64,000 nucleotides of DNA from Tropicimonas sp. IMCC34043 (GTDB taxonomy: Bacteria > Pseudomonadota > Alphaproteobacteria > Rhodobacterales > Rhodobacteraceae), in assembly GCF_003390845.1 (NCBI RefSeq), contig NZ_QMEK01000004.1:186001-250000 (forward strand), in the 5' to 3' direction. A program made the position numbers and the translations under genes. Positions 43,732 to 52,487 of the stretch are shown piece by piece (the stretch's first letter is position 1; each line of letters starts with the position of its first letter). Below the pieces are notes generated by a model. It saw only the letters and a program-made list of their open reading frames with translations, searched no databases and had not been told where the DNA came from.

Positions 43732-44257
43732 AGTAGGCTCCACTCCATTTCTTTCCGTCGGAAAGCTGTCTTAAAACATAAACTCATATGACAAAAAGTC
43801 GCATGAGACGCTTCCCGTCCTTTTCTCGCCGCTCGATGGTAATCCGTTCGCCATTCAGTTCGGAATATGCGAACATAACAGCCCTGCTTCATTCAACATG
43901 AGCAGATTGATCTTAAACCGTGATCGGTCTGTTGCTGTACATTCAACGAATAGCACGGGAATTTGTTCCCCTCAATCGACATTTCAAGCAAGTTCTGTTC
44001 ACCAGATAAAGGTTGAGCGGGAAATAATATCATACAAACAATGAGATACGGCTACCGTGAAATTACGGTGGATGACGCGGAGACGACCGCCAGAACACTT
44101 CCCAAGGCACTCAGGCAGTCATTCGACCGGGGATTCCGCTGTGCGGCCACGCGTGAGTCGCGATGTCGCATCGATCAGCCGTTGCGAGGTGGCGGGATGT
44201 GGTCCCATGCCGTCACTGCCGATCCCGAGGTCTGGTGGATGCAATCTCGCCTGCGGG
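43732..44257. other. Gene-poor, AT-richer interval
   Basis: About 500 bases with lower GC than the surroundings, best seen at 43740-44050. Short open frames exist, such as one starting MRYGYREITVDDAE at 44041, but none has coding support beyond about 30 residues. No terminator, tRNA or repeat was found. The composition suggests acquired or decayed DNA next to the duplicated uspA block. Confidence 0.5.
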
Positions 44258-44986
44258 TCAGAACTGAGTCCATACCCCGAACTTCACACCAAGCGAATCG
44301 TCATTCTCGATCCCGTAGAGAAACGCGCTTTCGAGGCTCAGATGCGGACCGAAATTTCGGACATAGGTTGGCACGACGCGGGTGAAGCCCGGGTTTTCGC
44401 CCAACTTGCCACTTTGCATCTGGATATAGATCAGCCGCTTGTCGTCGGGCTTGACGCCAAAGGTACTGTCGACCTTGTAGAGCACGTCCTCGGTGCCGGC
44501 GAGGGATTCGACCCGGGCGTTGACGTCGGCCCAGCCATCAATGCCGAAGGTCGAGAACCCGCGGCCCCACAGGAACGCCGCCCGGGTGACTGTGTCGGTC
44601 TCGCCGGTATAGGACCGGCCATTGCCGAGGCCAAGCTCCACCGCATACTGGCTGGACCAGTCGCGGGGGCCGACAGTGGCGCGTACGAACCAGATGTTGG
44701 CACCCGACTCCTCCTCGGGACGTCGATGGCTGTCGACCCCGACGGTCACGCGATCGGTCACCCCGTATTCGGCAAAGAACGTCAGCTCCTCGGTGGTCGT
44801 CAGCTGCGGCGCCTCGACAAAGGTCTCCTGCAGCGCATCGTAATAGCCCAGAAGATCGCCCCAGCTGGACCACGCGACCGAGGCGAAGAAATGCCCCTTT
44901 CCGCGCGGCCATGGACCAGCCGCCGCTTCGGAGGCGGCGGTTGCCAGACCGGCAGAGATAACGATGAGTCCCACCACCCTAATCAT
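44258..44986 (-). CDS. Secreted protein, probable outer-membrane beta-barrel
   Basis: The 242-aa protein has a signal peptide (MIRVVGLIVISAGLATAASEAAAG), then alternating polar and aromatic segments typical of beta-barrels (HFFASVAWSSWGD, TFFAEYGVTDRVTVGVD, YAVELGLGNGRSYTG, RLIYIQMQSGK) and ends in Phe (VKFGVWTQF), the usual C-terminal outer-membrane insertion signal. The start GPWPRGKGHFF resembles transporter-like barrels of unknown substrate. No partner genes are adjacent. Confidence 0.7.
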   Translation of the reverse strand: MIRVVGLIVISAGLATAASEAAAGPWPRGKGHFFASVAWSSWGDLLGYYDALQETFVEAPQLTTTEELTFFAEYGVTDRVTVGVDSHRRPEEESGANIWFVRATVGPRDWSSQYAVELGLGNGRSYTGETDTVTRAAFLWGRGFSTFGIDGWADVNARVESLAGTEDVLYKVDSTFGVKPDDKRLIYIQMQSGKLGENPGFTRVVPTYVRNFGPHLSLESAFLYGIENDDSLGVKFGVWTQF

Positions 44987-45066
44987 GTGATAAGGTTTTG
45001 GTCAGCAGGGTTAAAATCTGGTTTACAATGCCGGCTTTCCGGACCGGCTGCGGCGTCGATGCGTGC

Positions 45067-45246
45067 TCAGGACGGGCGCGCTTCGCAGGGCGTGCCGCGC
45101 AGGATGATCCAGCCCGCCAGGGCAAGGCAACAGCAGAACCCCGTGCCGACATAGATCCCGGCCGCCAGCAGCAAGCCAGCGCCCGCCGCAATCGCCAAGG
45201 ATGCGGCGCAGATCGCGACGCAGGTTGACGCAAGCAATATACCCAT
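45067..45246 (-). CDS. Small two-helix membrane protein, paralogue 3
   Basis: The 59-aa protein from ATG 45246 (GGAAGG seven bases upstream) reads MGILLASTCVAICAASLAI, then a second helix GLLLAAGIYVGTGFCCCLALAGWIILRG and a short tail. It aligns with the proteins at 42556 and 43495. It lies about 1.3 kb from paralogue 2, on the other side of the beta-barrel gene, and has no adjacent uspA copy. The CCC in helix 2 is unusual. Confidence 0.65.
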   Translation of the reverse strand: MGILLASTCVAICAASLAIAAGAGLLLAAGIYVGTGFCCCLALAGWIILRGTPCEARPS

Positions 45247-45499
45247 GGGGGCCTTCCCTTCCGGCAGAGACGAACGAAACAGGTTGAACACTCGTTTCGG
45301 GCTTCACCCGGGCACGTGGTCCCCTTCGGGGCGTGCGGTCAGCGACCTGGGCCGCTGTCGTCACGAGACACGCCTTTATCGTCTTGCGAGTCTTGCCAAG
45401 GGGTTAATTTCGGTTAGCAGTCGTTCAGCAAGGTTGGCAATTCGTTACTGCAACTTCATGGTCACCGGGCAATGTGACGCGGCAAATCAGGAGGGACCC

Positions 45500-45748
45500 A
45501 TGGCCGTACAGACCCTTCCGGGCTTTCTCGTCATCGGCCTCGTGGCCGGCTGGCTGGCAAGCTTTGTCGTCGGCGGCGGCGGGCTGGTGACTTACCTGCT
45601 TTCAGGCGTGATCGGTGCTTTCGTCGGCCCCATGGTCCTCAGGTTCGCCAAGCTCGAATTCCAACTCGGTGGCCCCCTGATCACCCAGATCCTTGTCTCG
45701 GCAATCGGCGCGATTATCGTCGTGCTGCTGGCCCGCGTGATCGCGTGA
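45500..45748 (+). CDS. GlsB/YeaQ/YmgE-family small membrane protein
   Basis: The 82-aa protein has three hydrophobic helices and the family's glycine-rich pattern: LPGFLVIGLVAGWLASFVVGGGG, LLSGVIGAFVGPMVL, and ITQILVSAIGAIIVVLLARVI. Members (transglycosylase-associated proteins) are often induced by stress or in stationary phase, but their function is unclear. AGGAGGGACCC precedes the ATG. It fits the stress-related character of this region. Confidence 0.85.
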   Translation: MAVQTLPGFLVIGLVAGWLASFVVGGGGLVTYLLSGVIGAFVGPMVLRFAKLEFQLGGPLITQILVSAIGAIIVVLLARVIA

Positions 45749-45836
45749 CCTGCAGGCCGCGCCGTTGCAAGGCGGCCGCGCAGCGCTGACCGGGCCTCCA
45801 CGGGTCCGGGACGCTGACCGAACCAGTCCGGTTCGC

Positions 45837-45864
45837 GACCGGGCGCCGATGACGCCGCCCGGTC
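45837..45864. terminator. Hairpin between convergent GlsB-type and pyruvate carboxylase genes
   Basis: GACCGGGCG (45837-45845) pairs with CGCCCGGTC (45856-45864). It lies 6 bases from the pyc stop, with no T run on either side, and probably serves as a 3' end for the minus-strand transcript. Confidence 0.5.
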
Positions 45865-45870
45865 GACGGA

Positions 45871-48800
45871 TCACTCCATGACGATCAACAGATCCTTGGC
45901 GTCGATCTGGGCGCCGGGCTGGACGTGAACTGCGGCGATGGTGCCGTCGCGCTCGGCCGAGAGGCCGGTTTCCATCTTCATCGCCTCGATTGTCAGAAGC
46001 AGATCGCCCGCGGCAACCTTCTGGCCCGCGTGCACCGCGACCGAGGCGACCACGCCCGGCATCGGCGCACCGATCTGTTTCGGGTTGCCGGTATCGACTT
46101 TGGGCCGTTCGGCCACACCGTTCTTGGCCTTGCGGTCGCGGATGCGGATCGTGCGCGGTTCGCCGTTGAGTTCGAAGAAGACCTTGACGATACCCTCGTC
46201 GTTCAGCTCCGAAACCGCCTGCATCCGGATGTCGAGCGTCTTGCCGGGCTCGATCTTTGGCGTGATCTCCTCGCCGGGTTCCATGCCATAGAAGAACGTG
46301 TCGGTGGGCAACAGCCGCACCGGCCCGTATTCCTCGTGCCGGCCCATGTAATCGGTGAAGACCTTGGGATACATGAGATAGCCGTTCAGATCCTCGTCAT
46401 CTATCGGGATCCCGCCGAGGTCCTGCGACAGCTTGCTGCGTGCGGCCTCCAGATCGACCGCGGGCAGGGCGGCGCCGGGGCGGTCGGTGGAAAAGCTCTC
46501 GCCCTTCAGGATCTTGGCCTGCAGCGCCTTGGGCCAGCCGCCCGGCGGCTGGCCAAGGCTGCCGCGCATCATGTCGACAACCGAGTCGGGGAACGAGACC
46601 TCGCGCGCCGGGTCCTCGACATCGGCCGGGGTCAGGTTCTGGCTGACCATCATCAGCGCCATGTCCCCCACGACCTTCGACGAGGGCGTCACCTTGACGA
46701 TGTCGCCGAACATCCGGTTGACCTCGGAATAGGCGCGGGCGACCTCGTGCCAGCGCTCCTCCAGACCCATCGAACGCGCCTGCGCCTTGAGGTTGGTGAA
46801 CTGGCCCCCCGGCATTTCATGCAGATAGACCTCGGAGGCAGGCGCCTGAAGACCGCTTTCAAAGCCGCGGTAGTGGGTGCGAACCGTCTCGAAATAGTTC
46901 GAGATCTGGCGGATCGCGCTGATGTCCAATCCGGTGTCGCGGGGACTGCGCGCCAGGGCCTCGACGATGGTGCCGAGCGTCGCCTGCGAGGTGTTGCCCG
47001 ACAGGCTGTCCATGGCGCAGTCGGCCGCATCGACCCCGGCATCGGCGGCGGCAAGGATCGTTGCGCAGGCGATGCCCGCGGTGTCGTGGGTGTGAAGGTG
47101 AATCGGCAGGCCGACCTCTTCCTTCAGCGCCTTGATCAGCACCGTGGCTGCGGCGGGCTTCAGCAGCCCGGCCATGTCCTTCAGCCCGAGGATATGGGCG
47201 CCCGCGGCCTCGAGGTCGCGTGCCATGGCGACATAATACTTGAGGTCGTACTTGGCGCGGTCGGGATTTAGGATGTCGCCGGTATAGCAGACGGTCCCTT
47301 CACAGATCTTGCCGCTGTCGACCACCGCGTCCATGGCGACGCGCATGTTCTCGACCCAGTTCAGGCTGTCGAAGACGCGGAAGATGTCGACGCCCGATTT
47401 CGCGGCCTGCGCGACAAAGCTCTGCACCACATTGTCGGGATAGTTGGTGTAGCCGACGCCGTTCGAGGCGCGGAGCAGCATCTGGGTCAGCAGGTTCGGC
47501 ATCGCCTCGCGCAGCTCGCGCAGGCGCTGCCAAGGGCATTCCTGCAAGAAGCGATAGGCAACGTCAAAGGTCGCCCCGCCCCAGCATTCGACCGAAAACA
47601 GCTGTGGCAGGTTGGCCGCATAGGCGGGGGCGACATTGATCATGTCGATCGAGCGCATCCGCGTGGCTAGCAGCGACTGATGGCCGTCGCGCATGGCGGT
47701 ATCGGTGATCAGCAGCCGCTTCTGGTCCAGCATCCAGCGTGCCACGCCTTCGGGGCCCTGGTCCTGAAGGATCTGGCGGGTGCCGGCGGGCGGAACATCA
47801 GTGCGCGCCGCGGGCGGCTTCGGATGGCGGATGTCGGCGGGCGGACGCGGCCTGCCGGCGGTCTCGGGGTGGCCGTTCACGGTGATCTCGCCGATATAGC
47901 GCAAAAGCTTGGTCGCCCGGTCCTTGCGTGGCGGAAAATGGAACAGCTCCGGCGTCTCGTCGATGAACTTCGTGTGGTATTCGTTCGACAGGAACTTCGG
48001 GTGCTTCAGCAGGTTCTCGACGAAGGCAATGTTGGTGGCGACACCGCGGATGCGGAATTCGCGCAGTGCGCGGTCCATGCGGGCAATCGCGGCCTCGGGC
48101 GTCGGCGCCCAGGCGGTGACCTTTTCGAGAAGCGAGTCGTAATAGCGGGTGATGACGGCGCCGGAATAGGCGGTGCCGCCGTCAAGCCGGATGCCCATGC
48201 CAGTTGCCCCGCGATAGGCGGTCAGCCGGCCATAGTCGGGGATGAAATTGTTGCGCGGATCCTCGGTGGTGATCCGGCATTGCAGGGCGTGACCCGAAAG
48301 CTCGACATCGTACTGGCTGGCGATGCCGGTCGCCTCGACCAGACTCTTGCCTTCGGCGATCAGGATCTGGGCGCGGACGATGTCGATGCCCGTAACCTCC
48401 TCGGTCACGGTATGTTCGACCTGCACCCGCGGATTGACCTCGATGAAATAGAACTCGCCCGAGTCCATATCCATCAGGAATTCGACGGTACCGGCGCATT
48501 CATAGTTCACATGCTCGCAGATCTTCTTGCCGAGATTGCAGATCTGTTCCCGCTGGGCGGCCGACAGATAGGGCGCGGGCGCGCGTTCGACCACCTTCTG
48601 GTTGCGGCGCTGGACGGAACAGTCGCGTTCCCAAAGATGATAGATATGGCCCTGCTTGTCGCCGAGGATCTGCACCTCGACGTGACGCGCGCGGGTGATC
48701 ATCTTTTCCAGATAGCCCTCGCCGTTGCCGAAGGCCGCTTCGGCCTCGCGCCGCCCTTCCAGCACCTTTTCGGGCAGTTCCTTTTCGGACAGGATCGGCC

Positions 48801-49314
48801 GCATGCCGCGCCCGCCGCCGCCCCAGGAGGCCTTGAGCATCAACGGATAGCCGACCTCGGCGGCCTGGCGCCTGATCAGCTCCATGTCGTCGCCCAGCAC
48901 GTCCGTCGCGGGGATCACCGGCACGCCGGCCTCGATCGCCACGCGCCGCGCGCTGGCCTTGTCGCCAAGCTCGCGCATGGTCTGGGCGCGGGGGCCGATG
49001 AAAGCGATGCCAGCCGCTTCGCAGGCGTCGACAAAGGCGGGGTTCTCGGACAGCAGGCCATAGCCCGGGTGGATCGCATCGGCGCCGCATTCGCGGGCAA
49101 CGCGGATCATCTCGTCGATGGAAAGATAGGCCGCGACCGGTCCCATCCCCTCGCCGATCCGGTAGGATTCGTCCGCCTTGAACCGGTGGAGCGACAGCTT
49201 GTCCTCTTCGGCATAGACCGCGACGGTGCGCTTTTGCAGTTCGGCCGCGGCGCGCATGATGCGGATGGCGATCTCGCCCCGGTTGGCAATGAGGATCTTC
49301 TTGAACTCGGCCAT
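45871..49314 (-). CDS. pyc: Pyruvate carboxylase
   Basis: The 1147-aa biotin enzyme converts pyruvate to oxaloacetate. It has an N-terminal biotin carboxylase with ATP-grasp motifs (LMLKASWGGGGRGMR, EVQILGDKQGH, VEFLMDMDSGEFYFIEVNPRVQVEHTVTE), a carboxyltransferase barrel (ITDTAMRDGHQSLLATR, HTHDTAGI) and a C-terminal biotinyl domain with the biotin lysine in EAMKMET. Length and order are those of single-chain pyc. It is monocistronic. Its role is to refill the TCA cycle, useful for growth on acetone-derived or other C2/C3 carbon. Confidence 0.97.
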   Translation of the reverse strand: MAEFKKILIANRGEIAIRIMRAAAELQKRTVAVYAEEDKLSLHRFKADESYRIGEGMGPVAAYLSIDEMIRVARECGADAIHPGYGLLSENPAFVDACEAAGIAFIGPRAQTMRELGDKASARRVAIEAGVPVIPATDVLGDDMELIRRQAAEVGYPLMLKASWGGGGRGMRPILSEKELPEKVLEGRREAEAAFGNGEGYLEKMITRARHVEVQILGDKQGHIYHLWERDCSVQRRNQKVVERAPAPYLSAAQREQICNLGKKICEHVNYECAGTVEFLMDMDSGEFYFIEVNPRVQVEHTVTEEVTGIDIVRAQILIAEGKSLVEATGIASQYDVELSGHALQCRITTEDPRNNFIPDYGRLTAYRGATGMGIRLDGGTAYSGAVITRYYDSLLEKVTAWAPTPEAAIARMDRALREFRIRGVATNIAFVENLLKHPKFLSNEYHTKFIDETPELFHFPPRKDRATKLLRYIGEITVNGHPETAGRPRPPADIRHPKPPAARTDVPPAGTRQILQDQGPEGVARWMLDQKRLLITDTAMRDGHQSLLATRMRSIDMINVAPAYAANLPQLFSVECWGGATFDVAYRFLQECPWQRLRELREAMPNLLTQMLLRASNGVGYTNYPDNVVQSFVAQAAKSGVDIFRVFDSLNWVENMRVAMDAVVDSGKICEGTVCYTGDILNPDRAKYDLKYYVAMARDLEAAGAHILGLKDMAGLLKPAAATVLIKALKEEVGLPIHLHTHDTAGIACATILAAADAGVDAADCAMDSLSGNTSQATLGTIVEALARSPRDTGLDISAIRQISNYFETVRTHYRGFESGLQAPASEVYLHEMPGGQFTNLKAQARSMGLEERWHEVARAYSEVNRMFGDIVKVTPSSKVVGDMALMMVSQNLTPADVEDPAREVSFPDSVVDMMRGSLGQPPGGWPKALQAKILKGESFSTDRPGAALPAVDLEAARSKLSQDLGGIPIDDEDLNGYLMYPKVFTDYMGRHEEYGPVRLLPTDTFFYGMEPGEEITPKIEPGKTLDIRMQAVSELNDEGIVKVFFELNGEPRTIRIRDRKAKNGVAERPKVDTGNPKQIGAPMPGVVASVAVHAGQKVAAGDLLLTIEAMKMETGLSAERDGTIAAVHVQPGAQIDAKDLLIVME

Positions 49315-49519
49315 TCGGTCCCCTTCTGGCAGGCATGTCTGTCGTTGTGACGAAACAGAACGGTATGCTGCGACGCGGCGCAAGGGGAATTCTGCAAAAC
49401 AAACAAGCCACGTGACGGCATTTGCAAAATTTGCACCCGGCGATTCTGGGCCGAGCGGTTCCGCAAATCCGGTCGGGTCGGCGCGTGGCGCGGATCGTCG
49501 CGCCGCGCGCCTGCAGCGG

Positions 49520-50104
49520 TCAGGCGGCGCGCTCGGCGGCCGCGCTGTCGAGCAGCGCCATGAACTGCATCATCCAGGCCGGGTGGGCGGGCCAGGCCGG
49601 CGCGGTCACAAGGTTGCCGTCGGTCACGGCCGCGGTCACCTCGATATCGGCATAGGTTCCGCCGGCCGCCGCAACCTCGGGCGCGCAGGCCGGATAGGCC
49701 GAGCAACGACGGCCCTTCAGCACGCCGGCCGCGGCCAGAAGCTGGGCACCGTGGCAGATTGCGGCCACCGGCTTGTCTGCGTCAAAGAAGTGGCGGACGC
49801 GGTTCAGCACCTCGGGGTCGAGCCGCAGGTACTCCGGCGCCCGGCCGCCCGGGATGACCAGCGCGTCGTAATCGGCTGCGGCAATTTCGGCAAAGGTGGC
49901 GTTGAGGGCAAAATTGTGCCCGGGCTTTTCGGAATAGGTCTGGTCGCCCTCGAAATCGTGGATCGCTGTCTTCACGGTCTCGCCCGCGGCCTTGCCCGGG
50001 CAGACCGCGTGTACCTCGTGGCCGCAGGCCAGCAGGGTCTGGAACGGGACCATGGTCTCGTAGTCTTCGGTGAAATCCCCGGTAATCATAAGAATCTTCG
50101 CCAT
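49520..50104 (-). CDS. DJ-1/PfpI-family protein
   Basis: The 194-aa protein has the class-I glutamine-amidotransferase-like fold of the DJ-1/PfpI family: [43 protein letters not shown], and the nucleophile elbow [10 protein letters not shown] with the conserved cysteine followed by His. Members are proteases, deglycases or stress proteins; this one is closest in layout to PfpI/YhbO types. AGGAGGAC precedes the ATG at 50104. Confidence 0.9.
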   Translation of the reverse strand: MAKILMITGDFTEDYETMVPFQTLLACGHEVHAVCPGKAAGETVKTAIHDFEGDQTYSEKPGHNFALNATFAEIAAADYDALVIPGGRAPEYLRLDPEVLNRVRHFFDADKPVAAICHGAQLLAAAGVLKGRRCSAYPACAPEVAAAGGTYADIEVTAAVTDGNLVTAPAWPAHPAWMMQFMALLDSAAAERAA

Positions 50105-50194
50105 ACTGTCCTCCTCTGACTTTGGCGCTGCCAGTATAGCGTGGGCCGCGCGCAGGGCAGGGGAATTCTGCGCCCCTGGCACGGGCGCAGAGAT

Positions 50195-51724
50195 TTATTC
50201 GCTCTTGGGGACGAGGCGGCTGGCCAAATCGATCTCCTCCAGCAAGAACGCCAGAACAAGGCCGATGGCACCAAGCGCGGCGACGATCAGGAAGATCGGG
50301 TGGATCGCGGTCACCACCGCCTCGGCCACGGCGGTTCGCTGGGCGGGGGCGAGTGCGGCCATCTGATGTGGCCCGATCTCGCCGCCCGCGGGCAGGCTCA
50401 ACCCCGAATCGGCAAGCGATGTGGCCATGCGGCCTGCAAAGAGTGCGCCGAAAGCCGCGACGGCAAGCGAGCCGCCGATCTGGCGGAACATCACGCCAGA
50501 GGCCGTCGCCGTCCCCAGCAGCTTTCGCGGCACCGCGTTCTGCACCGCCGTGGTGACGACGGGAAAGATGCAGCCCATGCCGACGCCGAGGAAGGCGAGC
50601 GAGACGCTGAAGACGATCGGACCGGTGGTGGTACTGATACGCGACAGCAGCAGCCCGGCCAGCATGATCACCCCGGTGCCGATGATTGGCAGGATGCGAT
50701 AGCGGCCGGTCTTGCCCATGTAGCGCCCCGAAAGGTTTGCCGCCCCGACGATACCCAGCGTCATCGGCACCAGTTGCAACCCCGAGACGGTGGGCGACTC
50801 GCCCATTGCGAGCTGCAGATAGATCGGCAGGAAGGTCAGCGAGCCGAACATCGCGGCCCCGGCGACAAAGCCGATGGCCGAGGTGTTGCGAAACACATTG
50901 GTCGCAAACAGCGAGGGGGGCAGGATCGGCTCGCTGGCGCGGGATTCGATGCGGAAGAACAGCACGCCCGAAGCCAGCGTCAGCGCGATCAGCCCCAGCG
51001 CAAACGGCGAATCCCACGGGATGCTCTGGCCACCGAGGCTGGTCACCAGGGTCAGCGCGGCCAGTCCCAGTGACAATGTTGCAGCACCGGCCCAGTCGAT
51101 CTTGTGCTGTGTGTGCGCGGTGAAATGCGGGAAGCTGAGGGTGAATCCCAGAACGGCGAGGATCCCGAAGGGCAGGTTCACGAAGAAGATCCAGTGCCAG
51201 CTTGCGACCTCGACGAACCAGCCGCCGATCAGCGGGCCAAGCATCGAGGACGAGGCAAAGACAATGGCAAAGAGCCCCTGCACCTTGCCGCGTTCGCGCG
51301 GCGGGATGACATCGCCGATCACCGCCAGCGCCAGCACGAACAATCCGCCGCCGCCAAGCCCCTGCAGGGCTCGTGCGAGGATCAGAAACAGCATCGAGCC
51401 AGACACGCCACACAGTGTCGATCCGACCAGGAACAGCCCGACCGAGACATAGACCATGGAGCGCCGGCCAAAGAGATCGCCGAGCTTGCCATAGAGCGGG
51501 GCCGAGACGGTGGAGGCCAGCACATAGGCGGTGACCACCCAGGACAGGTGATCGAGCCCGCCAAGATCGGCGACGATGGTCGGCAGCGCGGTCGCGACGA
51601 TGGTCTGGTCGAGGGCGGCCAGCAGCAGCAGCACGCCGATCGAGGCAACGACAAGCCGCGTCGAGCCATGCGCCGCCTGGGCGGGTCCGTCTTCTTGCGG
51701 GGGCTGGGGGGCGGCTTCGGTCAT
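50195..51724 (-). CDS. MFS drug/H+ exporter, DHA2 (14-TM) family
   Basis: The 509-aa transporter has motif LDQTIVATALPTIVADLG (DHA2 signature near helix 1), GKLGDLFGRRSM (motif A) and ARALQGLGGGGLFVLALAVIGDVIPPRERGKVQGLF, with about 14 helices. It probably exports a toxic compound. It is divergent from a marR gene with a 119-base gap, and mirrored TTGACA promoters suggest joint control by MarR. Confidence 0.9.
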   Translation of the reverse strand: MTEAAPQPPQEDGPAQAAHGSTRLVVASIGVLLLLAALDQTIVATALPTIVADLGGLDHLSWVVTAYVLASTVSAPLYGKLGDLFGRRSMVYVSVGLFLVGSTLCGVSGSMLFLILARALQGLGGGGLFVLALAVIGDVIPPRERGKVQGLFAIVFASSSMLGPLIGGWFVEVASWHWIFFVNLPFGILAVLGFTLSFPHFTAHTQHKIDWAGAATLSLGLAALTLVTSLGGQSIPWDSPFALGLIALTLASGVLFFRIESRASEPILPPSLFATNVFRNTSAIGFVAGAAMFGSLTFLPIYLQLAMGESPTVSGLQLVPMTLGIVGAANLSGRYMGKTGRYRILPIIGTGVIMLAGLLLSRISTTTGPIVFSVSLAFLGVGMGCIFPVVTTAVQNAVPRKLLGTATASGVMFRQIGGSLAVAAFGALFAGRMATSLADSGLSLPAGGEIGPHQMAALAPAQRTAVAEAVVTAIHPIFLIVAALGAIGLVLAFLLEEIDLASRLVPKSE

Positions 51725-51752
51725 CGGGAGTCCTCTGTTGCGCGTGATGCCG

Positions 51753-51781
51753 TCCCTATCGGCGGGGAATATGTGTGTCAA
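51753..51781 (-). promoter_or_regulatory. Sigma-70-type promoter of the MFS gene
   Basis: On the minus strand TTGACA (51781-51776) and TAGGGA (51758-51753) are separated by 17 bases, near the start of the MFS gene at 51724. The -35 element is a perfect match. It faces the marR promoter. Confidence 0.6.
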
Positions 51782-51808
51782 CGGCAAGTATGTGTTGTTG
51801 GCATGTAA

Positions 51809-51837
51809 TTGACAGATGCATGGATTGCGGCTAAGGC
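51809..51837 (+). promoter_or_regulatory. Candidate promoter of the marR gene, with little or no leader
   Basis: TTGACA (51809-51814) and TAAGGC (51832-51837) are 17 bases apart. The predicted start point would fall at about 51844, the A of the marR ATG. No Shine-Dalgarno sequence lies before the ATG, so a leaderless message is suggested. TATGTGT occurs at 51770 and 51789 between the promoters and could be part of an operator. Confidence 0.5.
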
Positions 51838-51843
51838 GCGGCT

Positions 51844-52425
51844 ATGAAGAAACATGCTCACGGTCCACTGTCGCCGCGTTATCTGGCGGGTGTGAAGGAA
51901 AGGCTCTCGCGCGAGGGCGTAGCACCCGAGGTTGCCGCAGCGCTTCTGACGCTCGATTCGGCGGTGTTCCAGTGGCACCGCATGGCGGTGAAAGGCGATT
52001 TGCCGGCGCGTCTGGTGGCCGAAATGGGTGTGGGGCTGGAACCCTCGCAGTTTTTTGCCCTGACCGCGGTGATGCGGATCGAATGCGGCATCGGCAGACC
52101 CGCGCCCGAGGCCGCGACCGTGGGTCTTTTGGCCGAGGAACTGGCCATCGACCCGTCGCGGGCCAGCCGGATCGCGTCCGAGTTGATTGCAAGCGGGTTT
52201 CTGCGCCGCGAGGCCGATCAGAACGACGGCCGCAAGACGATCCTTCGGATGACCGAACATGCAGGCGAAACCATGGCGAACTATCGCGAGTTGAAGTGGA
52301 CCAAGATCCTCGACGTGTTCGATGCCTGGGAAGACGACGAGATCACATGCTTTTCGCGGCTGTTTATGCGGTATGTCGAGGGCATTCGCGGGGCCTATGG
52401 CATCGGTTGCGCAAGCGACGATTGA
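51844..52425 (+). CDS. MarR-family transcriptional regulator
   Basis: The 193-aa winged-helix regulator has the DNA-binding region VGLLAEELAIDPSRASRIASELIASGFLRREADQNDGRKTILRMTEHAGE. It is divergent from an MFS exporter gene, the standard setting for a MarR repressor that responds to a compound the pump exports. No ribosome site is visible before the ATG. Confidence 0.9.
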   Translation: MKKHAHGPLSPRYLAGVKERLSREGVAPEVAAALLTLDSAVFQWHRMAVKGDLPARLVAEMGVGLEPSQFFALTAVMRIECGIGRPAPEAATVGLLAEELAIDPSRASRIASELIASGFLRREADQNDGRKTILRMTEHAGETMANYRELKWTKILDVFDAWEDDEITCFSRLFMRYVEGIRGAYGIGCASDD

Positions 52426-52487
52426 TGCGGGCGAACATTTGCAGAACAGACCTTTCCAGTGGCAGGGCTTTCGCCTAATCTGCGCAC

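Noticed and set aside
44041-44130. Frame beginning MRYGYREI, faintly like an IS3-type transposase
   Set aside because: Only a handful of matching residues, no DDE motif and no terminal inverted repeats.
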